This document shows, piece after piece, positions 1 to 8,106 of a DNA stretch of 64,000 bases. Source of the stretch: Saccharothrix syringae (GTDB lineage: Bacteria; Actinomycetota; Actinomycetes; Mycobacteriales; Pseudonocardiaceae). Where the stretch lies: assembly GCF_009498035.1 (NCBI RefSeq), contig NZ_CP034550.1:4774001-4838000 (forward strand). Direction: 5' to 3'. Each line of letters opens with the position of its first letter. Positions within the stretch are counted from its first letter, which is position 1. The notes under the pieces were generated by a model, which saw only the letters and a program-made list of their open reading frames with translations, had not been told where the DNA came from and made no database searches. Made by a program: the position numbers and the translations under genes.

Positions 1-2
1 CG

Positions 3-320
3 CGGGAGGCCGTTGCCGTGGCCGAGCTGGGGTTGCCGTTCAGCGCGCCGGTGAGCGCCGCGGAGCTGCACCGGTTCCAGGTCGGGATCGTCGAGCGGCA
101 CGGCATTCGGGACCTGTCGCAGATCTTGGCGCTCGTCGAGCTGGGTGAGCTGGTCACGCTGCTGCCGGTGTCCGTGGGTGAGCGCTACCCGCGGCCCGGG
201 GTCGCCTACGTGCCCGTGCCGGACGCGCCGCCCGCGGTGCTGCGGATCGTGTGGCCTAGGGAGTCGCGGTCCCGGGCTGTTGCGGCGCTCGTCCGCGCCG
301 CTGCGGGGCGGAGGGACTGA
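3..320 (+). CDS. LysR-family regulator, C-terminal part (5' end outside window)
   Basis: The reading frame is open from the first bases and ends at TGA 318-320, so only about the last 105 residues are present. The fragment has the look of the second effector-binding lobe of LysR-type regulators: a stretch around LALVELGELVTLLPVSV followed by GVAYVPVPD and a hydrophobic tail ending in AVAALVRAA. The N-terminal winged helix is outside the window, so target genes cannot be inferred. It lies next to decayed catabolic genes (an alpha/beta hydrolase and a fumarylacetoacetase-like remnant) and could once have controlled them; that is inference. Confidence 0.75.
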   Translation, partial: REAVAVAELGLPFSAPVSAAELHRFQVGIVERHGIRDLSQILALVELGELVTLLPVSVGERYPRPGVAYVPVPDAPPAVLRIVWPRESRSRAVAALVRAAAGRRD

Positions 321-331
321 GTCCGCCGGGG

Positions 332-590
332 TCAGCCGCGCTGAACCCGGCGCAGGAAGCCGACCGACCTGCGCACCGGGCCCGCCACATCCGGCGCGCC
401 GTGCCGCAGGTGCCCGGCGCCGGGCACCAGCTCCACCGGCGCCCCCGCGGCCAGCGCCCGTCGGCCGCGCAAACCGAGCCGGTCCACCACCGAGCCCCTT
501 CCACCGGGTCCGCCACGATGGGGCGGCGGTAGGACGGGCCGTGGTGCGGGGAGGACGACCGTGCCATTGGTCGGCAAGCCCGATCCGGGG
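332..590 (-). pseudogene. Decayed alpha/beta-hydrolase remnant
   Basis: On the minus strand a C-terminal hydrolase-like segment can be read, with APVELVPGAGHLRHGAP (the catalytic-His loop PGAGH of alpha/beta hydrolases) and a final AFL-like helix VRRSVGFLRRV. Upstream residues continue only by changing frame (GPSYRRPIVADPVEGA in another frame), and no start or nucleophile elbow is visible. It abuts the left 17-bp repeat of the McrBC cassette. Probably a relic of a catabolic operon; it could also be chance coding in GC-rich DNA. Confidence 0.35.
564..580 (+). repeat. Left 17-bp direct repeat bounding the mcrBC cassette
   Basis: CCATTGGTCGGCAAGCC, 16 of 17 bases identical to 3078-3094. It lies 14 bp beyond the mcrC stop codon. 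The matching copy lies 12 bp upstream of the mcrB start, so the pair encloses exactly the two restriction genes. Looks like a duplicated target or recombination site. Confidence 0.6.
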
Positions 591-594
591 GTGA

Positions 595-1758
595 CTAGGT
601 CCAGGCGGACAGCGCCAAGCGCTCCACCTGCGCGATCAGGTCCCGCGGCGGCACGTCGAGGTTGAGCGCCCACGTGGTGATCGTGATCGGGGAGTTCAGG
701 ATCCGGTGCGACGTGGCGTTGGCGCTGTCACCTGCGTAGACGAGCCAGGCGCGGTCCACCCGGAGCGCGGTGCAGTAGGCGAGCACCTGGTAGAGGTCGG
801 TGTTCGGGTAGCGCCCCGACCTGCTTTCGAGCTTGTACTTCGCATCCACGACGAACCGGGGCACGTCGTCCACGAGGTGCACGACGTCAACGCTCATCGA
901 GACCGCACCACCGGTGTCGAGCTTGACGGGGTACTGGCCCTCGGTCCGACCGGGGCCGGTGCTCCACGCCTCGGTGAGCGCGGTGGTCACGAAGTCCTCG
1001 AAGACCTGCTCCATGTTGACGACGAACGAGGCGATCGACAGGCCGTCCTCACCCACCTCGAACGACATCGTGTCCAGCACCAGCTTCGCGATGCGCAGCG
1101 CAGGTTCGTAGCGGGCGTTGAGCCGGCTCGGTCGCCATCGCGGCAGAACGGCTCCGCGCGCCGGTGGTGAGACACCGCTGAATCGGTTGAGCAGGTGGCG
1201 CAGCCGGGTTCGCACCGCATCGTCGACGCGGGGGAGCGCGAGCACCCGGCTGACCGCGGCCCGCAGGATGCGGTTCTCGGGGGTGTCCACCGTGAACTCG
1301 TCGTGCGTGACCTCCACCGGCATCATGCGACCGGGCCGCCTGGCGAGCTGGTCGCCGACCCGGACCCGGCCGCGCACCACGGTGCTCGTGGTGTGCTCGG
1401 TGGTGTAACCGAGGAGCACGCCGCGGGCGAGGGCTCGTTCGACGTTGCGGCACAGGGTCTCCGCGACGACCGCCCACAACCCGTCCGCCTCCACGCCCTC
1501 GACGTTCTCCGGGAGGAACCCGGGGTTCACGGCGTAGCCGAGCATGAACAGCAGGCGGGGGATGCGGACCTTCGGCTCCACCACGACGTCGAGCCCGTGG
1601 GCGTGCACGGCGCCGACCCGCTTGGCCTTGGGCACCAGCGTGAAGGCCCGACCGCTCGACCGGACCTCGACCAGTCCGCACCTGCGCAGGTGGTCCACCT
1701 GCGCGGGGGTGAGCGACACGGTCTCGCCGGTGCCGGTGTTCTCCTTGAGGACGATCAC
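595..1758 (-). CDS. mcrC: McrC-type subunit of a modification-dependent restriction system
   Basis: About 387 residues. McrC is the nuclease partner of the McrB NTPase: it stimulates NTP hydrolysis and cleaves DNA marked by cytosine modification. The C-terminal half has the PD-(D/E)xK-type core: SVDVVHLVDDVPRFVVDAKYK, with the DAKYK lysine, then the helix YQVLAYC. The N-terminal half contains the McrC-like MLGY and TPENRILRAA segments. The GTG start at 1758 overlaps the mcrB stop by 3 bases (GTGA), indicating translational coupling. The longer frame reaching 2004 is a shadow of mcrB. The missing alternative is a stand-alone LlaJI-like nuclease, but the tight pairing with McrB makes McrC the better call. 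Confidence 0.9.
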   Translation of the reverse strand: MIVLKENTGTGETVSLTPAQVDHLRRCGLVEVRSSGRAFTLVPKAKRVGAVHAHGLDVVVEPKVRIPRLLFMLGYAVNPGFLPENVEGVEADGLWAVVAETLCRNVERALARGVLLGYTTEHTTSTVVRGRVRVGDQLARRPGRMMPVEVTHDEFTVDTPENRILRAAVSRVLALPRVDDAVRTRLRHLLNRFSGVSPPARGAVLPRWRPSRLNARYEPALRIAKLVLDTMSFEVGEDGLSIASFVVNMEQVFEDFVTTALTEAWSTGPGRTEGQYPVKLDTGGAVSMSVDVVHLVDDVPRFVVDAKYKLESRSGRYPNTDLYQVLAYCTALRVDRAWLVYAGDSANATSHRILNSPITITTWALNLDVPPRDLIAQVERLALSAWT

Positions 1759-3065
1759 GGGAGGTTGCGGATGGCGTCGAGGCCGAAGGTGTCGTGCACC
1801 CGTCGACGCGACATGCGCTCGTAGAAGTGCTCCTCCAGCAGCGGCAATATCGAGTGCTCCCACACCAGGTCGAGCCCGTGGTCCGCATCCGGCTTCATCA
1901 GGTAGGACGGACCGATCTTGAACTCGCGGTCGGCGCCGATCAGCCGGTTGAGCTTGTCCAGCAACGTCGCGCGTCCGTCGTCCTTGCCGTGCGCCTCGGC
2001 CCACCGCGCCAGCACGCCGCTCACCGGCGGGTGGTCCGGGTGGAGTTCCACGAAGGCGAACCGGCGCCGCATGGCCGCGTCCACCAGGGCGATCGAGCGG
2101 TCGGCGGTGTTCATCGTGCCGATGACGAAGACGTTGGCCGGTAGTTTGAACCGGTCGCCGGGGGAGTACTGGAGGTCGATCGCCTCGTCCCGGTACTCCA
2201 GCAGGAAGTACAGCTCCCCGAACACCTTCGGCAGGTTCGCCCGGTTGATCTCGTCGATGATCAGGAAGTACGGCCGGCCCTTGTCAGCCTCGGCGTCGGT
2301 GGCCAGGCGGCGCAGCGGACCGTGCACCAGTTCGAAGGTCGCGGTGCCGTCCTGGAGCCGCGGTCGGAACCCCTCGAAGAAGTCCTCGTAGGTGTACGAG
2401 GGGTGGAACTGCACCAATCGGATCGCGTCGGGAGCGGTGACGTGACGTGCCAGCTCCCGCGCCAGGTGGGTCTTGCCGGTGCCGGGCGGTCCGTAGAGCA
2501 CGACCTGCTTGCGGTGCTGCAACAACGTGATCATCTTCTGCAACCAGGACAGGTCGAAGTGCAGCCGGTCGGCCAGCTCCTGCGTTGCGTCGGGCAGCTC
2601 GACGCCACCTGCGGGCTGGGCGGAGGGCTGCGACAGGTCTGCGGCCAGCCGGGCCGCGTCGCCGGGACCGTACCCGGGTACCCGTAACCGGAGCCGGATC
2701 TGCTTGGTGTTGTTGCCGTCCTGGTTCTTGCCGATCCGGCCCTGGGCGCGCCCCAGCTTCCTGCGGAACTGCTCGATGTCCGTCACGTGCTCCAGCACGA
2801 CGGGCGAGTCCAGGATCCGCCGCTCCGCCTCGGGCAGGTTCCGGACCCGGTTGGAGTCGACCAGCCCGCTCTCCAGCACGGCCCCGCGATCGCGAAGTCG
2901 ACCGAGCAGCAGTTCGAGGGCGTGGTTGTACTGGGGGTTGATGCCGTTCGGGTACCTGGGGGACCTGCCGCTCGCGCTCCGCATGACCAGCGCGAGCCCG
3001 TCGCCGTCCGGCTCGACCTCGAACTCGGCGTTGAGCACGGCGCCCGTGTCGTCCGTTGCCTGCAC
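1755..3065 (-). CDS. mcrB: McrB-type AAA+ GTPase/ATPase of a modification-dependent restriction system
   Basis: 436 residues. An AAA+ motor that would recognise modified DNA through its N-terminal domain and, with McrC, translocate and cut. Walker A is GPPGTGKT (about 192-199), Walker B is LIIDEINRAN (about 268-277), and the McrB-type signature MNTADRS is at about 318-324, followed by AMRRRFAF. Residues 1-150 form a specificity domain I cannot assign to a known modified-base reader; it contains EVEPDGDGLALVMRSASGR and a basic RIGKNQDGNNTKQIRLR stretch. Start is GTG 3065. The gene and mcrC are the only intact genes between two 17-bp direct repeats, suggesting a transferable cassette. The modification recognised (5mC, hydroxymethyl-C, phosphorothioate) cannot be told from the sequence. 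Confidence 0.92.
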   Translation of the reverse strand: MQATDDTGAVLNAEFEVEPDGDGLALVMRSASGRSPRYPNGINPQYNHALELLLGRLRDRGAVLESGLVDSNRVRNLPEAERRILDSPVVLEHVTDIEQFRRKLGRAQGRIGKNQDGNNTKQIRLRLRVPGYGPGDAARLAADLSQPSAQPAGGVELPDATQELADRLHFDLSWLQKMITLLQHRKQVVLYGPPGTGKTHLARELARHVTAPDAIRLVQFHPSYTYEDFFEGFRPRLQDGTATFELVHGPLRRLATDAEADKGRPYFLIIDEINRANLPKVFGELYFLLEYRDEAIDLQYSPGDRFKLPANVFVIGTMNTADRSIALVDAAMRRRFAFVELHPDHPPVSGVLARWAEAHGKDDGRATLLDKLNRLIGADREFKIGPSYLMKPDADHGLDLVWEHSILPLLEEHFYERMSRRRVHDTFGLDAIRNLP

Positions 3066-3077
3066 GCAACCATCATC

Positions 3078-3094
3078 CCATTGGTCGGCAGGCC
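3078..3094 (+). repeat. Right 17-bp direct repeat bounding the mcrBC cassette
   Basis: CCATTGGTCGGCAGGCC, same orientation as 564-580 with one A/G difference. It sits directly upstream of the mcrB GTG start, so it may also lie in the promoter region of the operon. Confidence 0.6.
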
Positions 3095-3109
3095 GGCGGT
3101 CCCCGCACG

Positions 3110-3300
3110 ACGTCCCGTCTGTACGACGCCATCGCCGGTGGTCCCCGCGCGACCGGCCCGCAGCTGTTCCGCCTCACCGACGACGATGGCCGGCGGACCG
3201 GGCCGTTCAACGCGATGCTGTTCGCCCCACCGCTGGGCCAGGCCCTCCAGTCCCTCGGCGCCGCCGTCCGCCACGACACCTCGCTGACCACCCCGGTGGG
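3110..3300 (+). pseudogene. Fragment of a carboxymuconolactone decarboxylase-family protein
   Basis: One frame reads RLYDAIAGGPRATGPQLF, a short gap, then GPFNAMLFAPPLGQALQSLG and AAVRHDTSLTTP. This is the N-terminal pattern of CMD-family (AhpD-like fold) proteins. It breaks after about 60 residues, before the conserved E and CxxH region, and runs into the fumarylacetoacetase-like remnant. No plausible start is present. It looks like a relic of an aromatic or beta-diketone catabolic operon. Confidence 0.45.
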
Positions 3301-3330
3301 CTACTACGCGACGGGCGCGTGCCCAAGACC

Positions 3331-3612
3331 GGCCCAACAAGGGCATCGCGTTCTTCCGGAACGTGGACGCCATCGTCGGGCCCGACGACTCGATCGAGCT
3401 GAACGGGACAGCCGTCCAGCGCGACCGCGCGAAAACATGCTCTTCACCGTGCCGGACCTGGTCGCCCGGCTCTCCGCGGTCTGCCGCTGCTGCCCGGTGA
3501 CCTGCTCTTCACCGGCACCCCGTCGGGGTGGGCAACCGGATGGACCCGTCGCGCTACCTCATCACGGACGATGTGCTGGTCAGCCGGGTCGAGGGGATCG
3601 GTGGACTGGCAC
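3331..3612 (+). pseudogene. Frameshifted fumarylacetoacetate hydrolase-family remnant
   Basis: Three consecutive pieces in different frames reconstruct the C-terminal half of an FAH-family hydrolase: GIAFFRNVDAIVGPDDSIEL, then ENMLFTVPDLVARLSAV, then LLPGDLLFTGTPSG continuing as GNRMDPSRYLITDDVLVSRV. The conserved FTGTPxGVG loop is broken by one missing base after TPSG. At least two frameshifts and the lack of an N-terminus make it non-functional. The native activity would have been C-C bond hydrolysis or decarboxylation in aromatic catabolism. Confidence 0.65.
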
Positions 3613-3661
3613 CTGCTTCCACTGACCGCAGCCGCCCACACCGATGCGAGGAGTGAGGCAA

Positions 3662-3960
3662 GTGCGCACGAGGTACCGCCGGCGGGGGCTCGCCGCCCTC
3701 GCGGCCACGCTGGCGGCCGGGTCGCCCGCGACCACGAGCCCGGACCCGGCCGTGGCGGTCACCGATACCGGGGCGGTGCCCGGCGGGTTGGCCACCACCC
3801 CCTGGAGCAGGTGCGGCGGTGGCCGGGCGGTTGGGGTGCGCCGACGTGGCAACCGTCGCGGCGTGCCTGCCGCTGGAACCCAGGCGGGCGATCACCTCCG
3901 GCCGGTTCAACCGGGTTGGTCGAGGCCGCGTTCCACGCGGTGGAGTAGCAGGTCGGCCGT
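3662..3960 (+). pseudogene. Possible decayed type-B carboxylesterase
   Basis: Starts with a signal-peptide-like VRTRYRRRGLAALAATLAAG and continues DPAVAVTDTGAV, as at the mature N-terminus of secreted type-B carboxylesterases. Further on, in another frame, it has AGRLGCADVATVAACL, resembling the GCAD...AACLR segment of that family. The nucleophile elbow and the main fold are absent. Highly degraded; identity is tentative. Confidence 0.3.
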
Positions 3961-4038
3961 GGCCGGAGCCGGGGACGGGGGCATCCGACCAGTCGACTGC
4001 GGCCGGTCGGGCACCACCGCGGTCTCCGGGCGGGACGC

Positions 4039-4081
4039 GCCGGACGGCGCGGCGGCCAACGCGGCCACCGCGCCGTCCGGC
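4039..4081 (-). terminator. Intrinsic-type hairpin downstream of the xylanase gene
   Basis: Perfect 14-bp inverted repeat, GCCGGACGGCGCGG at 4039-4052 and its complement at 4068-4081, with a 15-nt loop. It lies immediately after the xylanase stop codon (4088-4090, minus strand). No U-tract is visible, which is usual in high-GC actinomycetes. Confidence 0.6.
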
Positions 4082-4087
4082 GAACGA

Positions 4088-5077
4088 TCAGCTCGCGCTG
4101 CAGGACACCGTCGGCCAGGTCCAGTTGCCGTTGGCCTGGATCGTCACGCCCCAGTTGTTGCCGCTGCCGTTGGGCCTGGCGCTGAGCACCTGGGCGCTCG
4201 GGTAACTGGCGCTGACGTTCCAGGTGGAGAGCACCTTCGCCGGTGACGGCACGTTCATCGTCACGGTCCAGTTGCTCGACCCGCTGACCGCGACGTTGAG
4301 GTTGTACCGGTCGCTCCACCGCTCACCGGCGGACAGCGACGCGGTGCAGCCCCCGCCGCCGGGGTTGCCGCCGGGGTCGCCGCCGCCGCTGGTGCTGCCC
4401 AGCGTGATGTTGGAGCTGCCGCTGCTCTGGTAGCCCTCGGTCGCCAGGATCATGTAGTCGTGGCTGCCCAGGTTCATCCCGTTGCGGGCCCACGCGTCGA
4501 AGTGGTTGCCGGAGGTGATGGTGCCGCCGGTCTTCTTCTGCTGCCGGACGCTCCAGAACTGCGGGAAGGTCTTGTTGCCCTCGATGGAGGGGGCGTTGTA
4601 CCGCATCGTCTGGTAGATGTCGTACGTGCCGCCGTCGCTGGTGACCGTGCCCTTGTACGTGCCGGTGGGCCGGTAGGTGCCCCAGTTGTCGACGATGTAG
4701 TACTCGACGAGCGGGTTCCGCGTCCACCCGTACAGGGTCAGGTAGGCGTTGCCGGACGGGTTGAAGCTGCCCGAGTAGCTGACCGTCCGGCGCCCGCCGG
4801 TGCTCCAGCCCTTGCCCGCGACGAAGTTGCCGGTGTTGCGCCACGAGGTGCTGTAGTTGCCGCCGGACCCCAGGTCCATGGAGACCGTGCCCTGGCTGTC
4901 GGTCCAGAACGAGTAGAAGTAGCCGTTGTTGGTGCCGGTCTGGTTGGTGGTGATGGCCGCCTGCGCGATGCCGGGCGTCAGCACCGCCAGGGCGGCGGCC
5001 GCGGCCAGGACGCCGGTGCGGCCGAGGAGCGACCTGGTGCGACCCCGTCTTCTCGACCGTGCAGGGACGTCGTTCAT
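4088..5077 (-). CDS. Secreted GH11 endo-1,4-beta-xylanase with C-terminal CBM2
   Basis: 329 residues. Hydrolyses internal beta-1,4 bonds of xylan outside the cell. Residues 1-45 are a long Arg-rich Sec/Tat-type signal ([12 protein letters not shown], then an Ala/Leu core ending AQA). A GH11 jelly-roll follows, with the nucleophile Glu in [12 protein letters not shown] and the acid/base Glu in [13 protein letters not shown] Gly/Pro linker ([13 protein letters not shown]) leads to a CBM2-type module with paired Cys, SDRYNLNV and conserved Trp (SNWTV, NNWGV, WTWP). The ATG at 5077 has a good ribosome site (GAGAGGGAG). The gene is transcribed from the 170-bp gap downstream of the IclR gene and ends at a strong hairpin. 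Confidence 0.95.
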   Translation of the reverse strand: MNDVPARSRRRGRTRSLLGRTGVLAAAAALAVLTPGIAQAAITTNQTGTNNGYFYSFWTDSQGTVSMDLGSGGNYSTSWRNTGNFVAGKGWSTGGRRTVSYSGSFNPSGNAYLTLYGWTRNPLVEYYIVDNWGTYRPTGTYKGTVTSDGGTYDIYQTMRYNAPSIEGNKTFPQFWSVRQQKKTGGTITSGNHFDAWARNGMNLGSHDYMILATEGYQSSGSSNITLGSTSGGGDPGGNPGGGGCTASLSAGERWSDRYNLNVAVSGSSNWTVTMNVPSPAKVLSTWNVSASYPSAQVLSARPNGSGNNWGVTIQANGNWTWPTVSCSAS

Positions 5078-5247
5078 GTGCGTGCTCCCTCTCCGTTGAG
5101 GTGGTGAAATGCCACGTGAGACGACGGAAAACGTCGGGTCGACAGTGTTTGTCCGGTACGCTGGACTGTCAACAATTGTCGAAACATTGCGAAAAGATTC
5201 GCGGGGTTTTGCGAAACCACCCCTCGCGGGGGATTCTCCCGGGTGTT
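5078..5247 (-). promoter_or_regulatory. Xylanase promoter region with GCGAA palindrome
   Basis: This 170-bp gap is noticeably AT-richer than its surroundings. It contains GCGAAAAGATTCGC (5189-5202), an inverted GCGAA repeat with a 4-nt spacer, plus further GCGAAA/TCGAAA half-sites at 5179-5185 and 5211-5216. CGAAA-type palindromes are typical operators for LacI-family xylan/xylose repressors in actinomycetes. That regulator is not encoded in the window, so the role is inference. Confidence 0.45.
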
Positions 5248-6027
5248 TCAGGCGCGGCGCGCGCCGCGCCCGCGGTCCTCGGCGGCGTCGGCGAGCCGGC
5301 GCGCGATGCCCTCGGCGGCGGCCCGCAGGTCCGGTGCCAGGCGGTGCAGGTCGGCGCGCACCGAGCGCACCACGATGCCCAGCGCCGCGGCGCTCCCCGG
5401 GATGGCCACGGCCACCGAGCACGAGCCCAGCGTCATCTCCTCGCTGGTCAGCGCGTAGCCGCGGGCGGCGGTGGCGCGGACCTCGCGCAGCAGCCGGCCG
5501 CGCTCGGTGATCGTGTACGGGGTGAAGCGCCCCAGCGGGCGCTCGACGTACTCGCGGACGAACTCGGCGTCGGCGTGCGCGAGCAGCGCCTTGCCCACGC
5601 CGGTGGGGTGCAGCGGCAGCCGGGAACCGGTGCGGGAGACGACGGGCACCGAGCGGTGGCCGCACAGCTTCTCCACGTACAGCGCGTCGAACCCGTCGCG
5701 GACGGCGAGGTGGACGTTCTCCCTGGTCGCCTCGTACAGGTCCTGCATGAACGGCAGCGCGGTCTCGCGCAGCCCGGCCGAGACCGGGGCCAGCGACGCG
5801 GTCTCCCACAGCCGCAGCCCGACGTGGTAGCAGCCGGACTCGTCGCGGTCCAGCGCCTGCCACGCCGCCAGCTCGGCGGCCAGCCGGTGCGCGGTGGCCA
5901 GCGGCAGCCGGGCGCGCCTGGCCAGTTCGGTGATGGTCAGCCTCGGGTGCTCCGCGTCGAACGCCGCGAGCAGGGCCAGCGCCCGCCCGGTGACCGACCG
6001 CGGCCCGGCGCCGCCGTTGCCCGCCAT
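5248..6027 (-). CDS. IclR-family regulator of the protocatechuate (pob/pca) genes
   Basis: About 259 residues. N-terminal winged HTH ([20 protein letters not shown], then [13 protein letters not shown]) and a C-terminal IclR effector domain ([43 protein letters not shown]). The ATG at 6027 is preferred to an upstream GTG because GAGGGGG precedes it by about 8 nt. It is divergent from pobA, with a palindromic operator candidate between them. IclR proteins PcaU/PcaR/PobR of this family control the beta-ketoadipate pathway in response to protocatechuate or 4-hydroxybenzoate, so local pob-pca control is the natural inference. Whether it activates or represses cannot be seen. Confidence 0.85.
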   Translation of the reverse strand: MAGNGGAGPRSVTGRALALLAAFDAEHPRLTITELARRARLPLATAHRLAAELAAWQALDRDESGCYHVGLRLWETASLAPVSAGLRETALPFMQDLYEATRENVHLAVRDGFDALYVEKLCGHRSVPVVSRTGSRLPLHPTGVGKALLAHADAEFVREYVERPLGRFTPYTITERGRLLREVRATAARGYALTSEEMTLGSCSVAVAIPGSAAALGIVVRSVRADLHRLAPDLRAAAEGIARRLADAAEDRGRGARRA

Positions 6028-6097
6028 GCGCCGTCCCCCTCGTCGCCCGGCACCAGTGGCCACGACCCTAGCCGCGGGCCGGGTGCCGAATCTGCCC

Positions 6098-6120
6098 GTC
6101 CTTCCACTGAGCGGAAGGAC
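6098..6120. promoter_or_regulatory. Inverted-repeat operator between IclR gene and pobA
   Basis: GTCCTTCC - 7 nt - GGAAGGAC, a perfect 8-bp-arm palindrome about 42 bp upstream of the pobA ATG and 71 bp upstream of the IclR gene start. Its position in the divergent gap and TTCC...GGAA symmetry fit an IclR-family binding site. Confidence 0.65.
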
Positions 6121-6161
6121 TTCCTGGCGGTCGGCGGTGCGCGCCCGTTGGCTTGACCACC

Positions 6162-7337
6162 ATGCGAACCAGAGTCGGGATCGTGGGCGCCGGGCCGGCC
6201 GGCCTCGTGCTGTCCCTCCTGCTTGCCGAGCGCGGGATCGAGTCGGTCGTGGTCGAGACGCGCGGCCGCGAGGAGATCGAGCGGACCATCCGCGCCGGCG
6301 TCCTGGAGCAGGGCACCGTGGACCTGCTGACCGACCTGGGCGTCGGCGCGCGGGCCCGCGCCGAGGGCGCCCGCCACGAGGGCGTCGAGCTGCGGTTCGG
6401 CGGGCAGGGGCACCGGATCGACTTCGCGGGCCTGGCCGGCCGGGCGGTGTGGCTCTACCCGCAGCACGAGGTGCTCAAGGACCTGATCGCCGCCCGGCTC
6501 AAGGGCGGTGCCGACATCCGGTTCGGCGCCCGGGACGTGGCGCTGCGCGACGTCACCTCCGACCGGCCGGTCATCTCCTTCACCGACGCCGACGGCACCC
6601 CGGTCGAGCTGCGCTGCGACGTGATCGCCGGCTGCGACGGGTCCGCGGGCGTCAGCAGGCGCACCGTGCCCGACGACGTGCGCACCGACTACTTCCGGGC
6701 CTACCCGTTCGGCTGGTTCGGCATCCTGGTCGAGGCGCCGCGCTCCTCGGAGGAGCTGGTCTACGCCCACTCCGAGCGCGGGTTCGCCCTGATCAGCACC
6801 CGCACGCCCGACGTGCAGCGGATGTACTTCCAGTGCGCGCCCGACGAGCGGCCCGACGACTGGAGCGACGACCGCATCTGGGCCGAGCTGAACGCCCGGG
6901 TCGCCGGCGGCGGTTTCACCCTCAAGGAGGGCCGCATCTTCGACAAGGGCGTCATCGCGATGCGCAGCTACGTCTGCGAGCCGATGCGGCACGGCCGGCT
7001 GTTCCTGGCCGGCGACGCCGCGCACGTCGTGCCGCCCACCGGCGCCAAGGGCCTCAACCTGGCCGTGGCCGACGTCGTGGTGCTGGCCCGCGCGCTGGAG
7101 CGCTTCTTCACCGCCAACGAGACCGACCTGCTCGACGCCTACGGCCCCACCGCCGCGCGCCGGGTCTGGCGGGCCCAGCACTTCTCCTGGTGGATGACCT
7201 CGATGCTGCACCTGGACCCGGCCGGCTCCGCGTTCGACCTCAAGCGGCAGCTCGGCGAGCTGGAGCTGGTCACCGGCAGCACCGCGGCGGCCACCCACCT
7301 GGCCGAGTCCTACACCGGCTGGCCGATCGAGCTGTAG
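6162..7337 (+). CDS. pobA: 4-hydroxybenzoate 3-monooxygenase
   Basis: 391 residues, the usual length of p-hydroxybenzoate hydroxylase. FAD- and NAD(P)H-dependent ortho-hydroxylation of 4-hydroxybenzoate to protocatechuate. Dinucleotide-binding GIVGAGPAGLVLS at the N-terminus, the CDGSAGVSR (DG-type) motif mid-protein, and the FAD ribityl-binding FLAGDAAHVVPPTGAKGLN motif. The substrate-pocket region RTIRAGVLEQGTVDLL is characteristic of PobA. I chose ATG 6162 rather than the in-frame TTG at 6153 because homologues begin just before the Rossmann motif. First gene of the operon that continues with pcaHGBDC, supplying their substrate. Confidence 0.95.
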   Translation: MRTRVGIVGAGPAGLVLSLLLAERGIESVVVETRGREEIERTIRAGVLEQGTVDLLTDLGVGARARAEGARHEGVELRFGGQGHRIDFAGLAGRAVWLYPQHEVLKDLIAARLKGGADIRFGARDVALRDVTSDRPVISFTDADGTPVELRCDVIAGCDGSAGVSRRTVPDDVRTDYFRAYPFGWFGILVEAPRSSEELVYAHSERGFALISTRTPDVQRMYFQCAPDERPDDWSDDRIWAELNARVAGGGFTLKEGRIFDKGVIAMRSYVCEPMRHGRLFLAGDAAHVVPPTGAKGLNLAVADVVVLARALERFFTANETDLLDAYGPTAARRVWRAQHFSWWMTSMLHLDPAGSAFDLKRQLGELELVTGSTAAATHLAESYTGWPIEL

Positions 7338-7368
7338 CCCACGCCGCCGAGACCTCCCGGAGGAGCCC

Positions 7369-8106
7369 ATGACCACCACGCCACCGCGGCTCGCGCTGCC
7401 GAGCTACCGCCGCGACCACGACAGCCACCCGCCGCTGGACTCGCCGGAGTACCGGTCGACCTCGCTGCGCCACCCCAAGCAGCCGCTCGTGCTGCTGCCG
7501 CACCTGCTCACCGAGGTCACCGGGCCGGTGCTCGGACCGGGCCGGATCGGCGAGCTGGACCACGACCTGACCCGGCAGCACGACGGGGAGCCGATCGGGC
7601 AGCGGATCGTCGTGCACGGGCGCGTGCTGGACGGCGACGGCCGCCCGGTGCCCGACTCGCTGGTCGAGATCTGGCAGGCCAACGCGGCCGGCCGCTACCG
7701 GCACACCGGCGACCGCTGGCCCGCGCCGCTCGACCCGAACTTCGACGGCGTCGGCCGCACCGTCACCGACTCGCGGGGGCGGTACGAGTTCGTCACGGTC
7801 AAACCAGGCGCCTACCCGTGGCGCAACCACGACAACGCCTGGCGGCCCGCGCACATCCACTTCTCGCTGTTCGGCCGGGCGTTCACCCAGCGCCTGGTCA
7901 CCCAGATGTACTTCCCGGACGACCCGCTGTTCTTCCAGGACCCCATCTACAACTCGGTGCCCGAGGCCGCCCGGCCCCGCATGGTGTCCCGCTTCGACCT
8001 GGCGCGCACGCGCCCGGAGTGGGCGCTGGCGTTCGAGTTCGACATCGTGCTGCGCGGTTCGGCGGCCACGCCGTTCGAGGAGGAGGACGAGGATGACGAG
8101 CACTGA
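7369..8106 (+). CDS. pcaH: Protocatechuate 3,4-dioxygenase beta subunit
   Basis: 245 residues. Catalytic (iron-binding) subunit of the intradiol dioxygenase that cleaves protocatechuate to 3-carboxy-cis,cis-muconate. The non-haem Fe(III) ligands lie in YRHTGDRW and PGAYPWRNHDNAWRPAHIHF (Tyr, Tyr, and HIH). Strong ribosome site CGGAGGAG before ATG 7369. The 3' end overlaps pcaG by 14 bp, as expected for an obligate heteromer. C-terminus is unusually acidic (EEEDEDDEH), partly forced by the overlap. Confidence 0.96.
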   Translation: MTTTPPRLALPSYRRDHDSHPPLDSPEYRSTSLRHPKQPLVLLPHLLTEVTGPVLGPGRIGELDHDLTRQHDGEPIGQRIVVHGRVLDGDGRPVPDSLVEIWQANAAGRYRHTGDRWPAPLDPNFDGVGRTVTDSRGRYEFVTVKPGAYPWRNHDNAWRPAHIHFSLFGRAFTQRLVTQMYFPDDPLFFQDPIYNSVPEAARPRMVSRFDLARTRPEWALAFEFDIVLRGSAATPFEEEDEDDEH

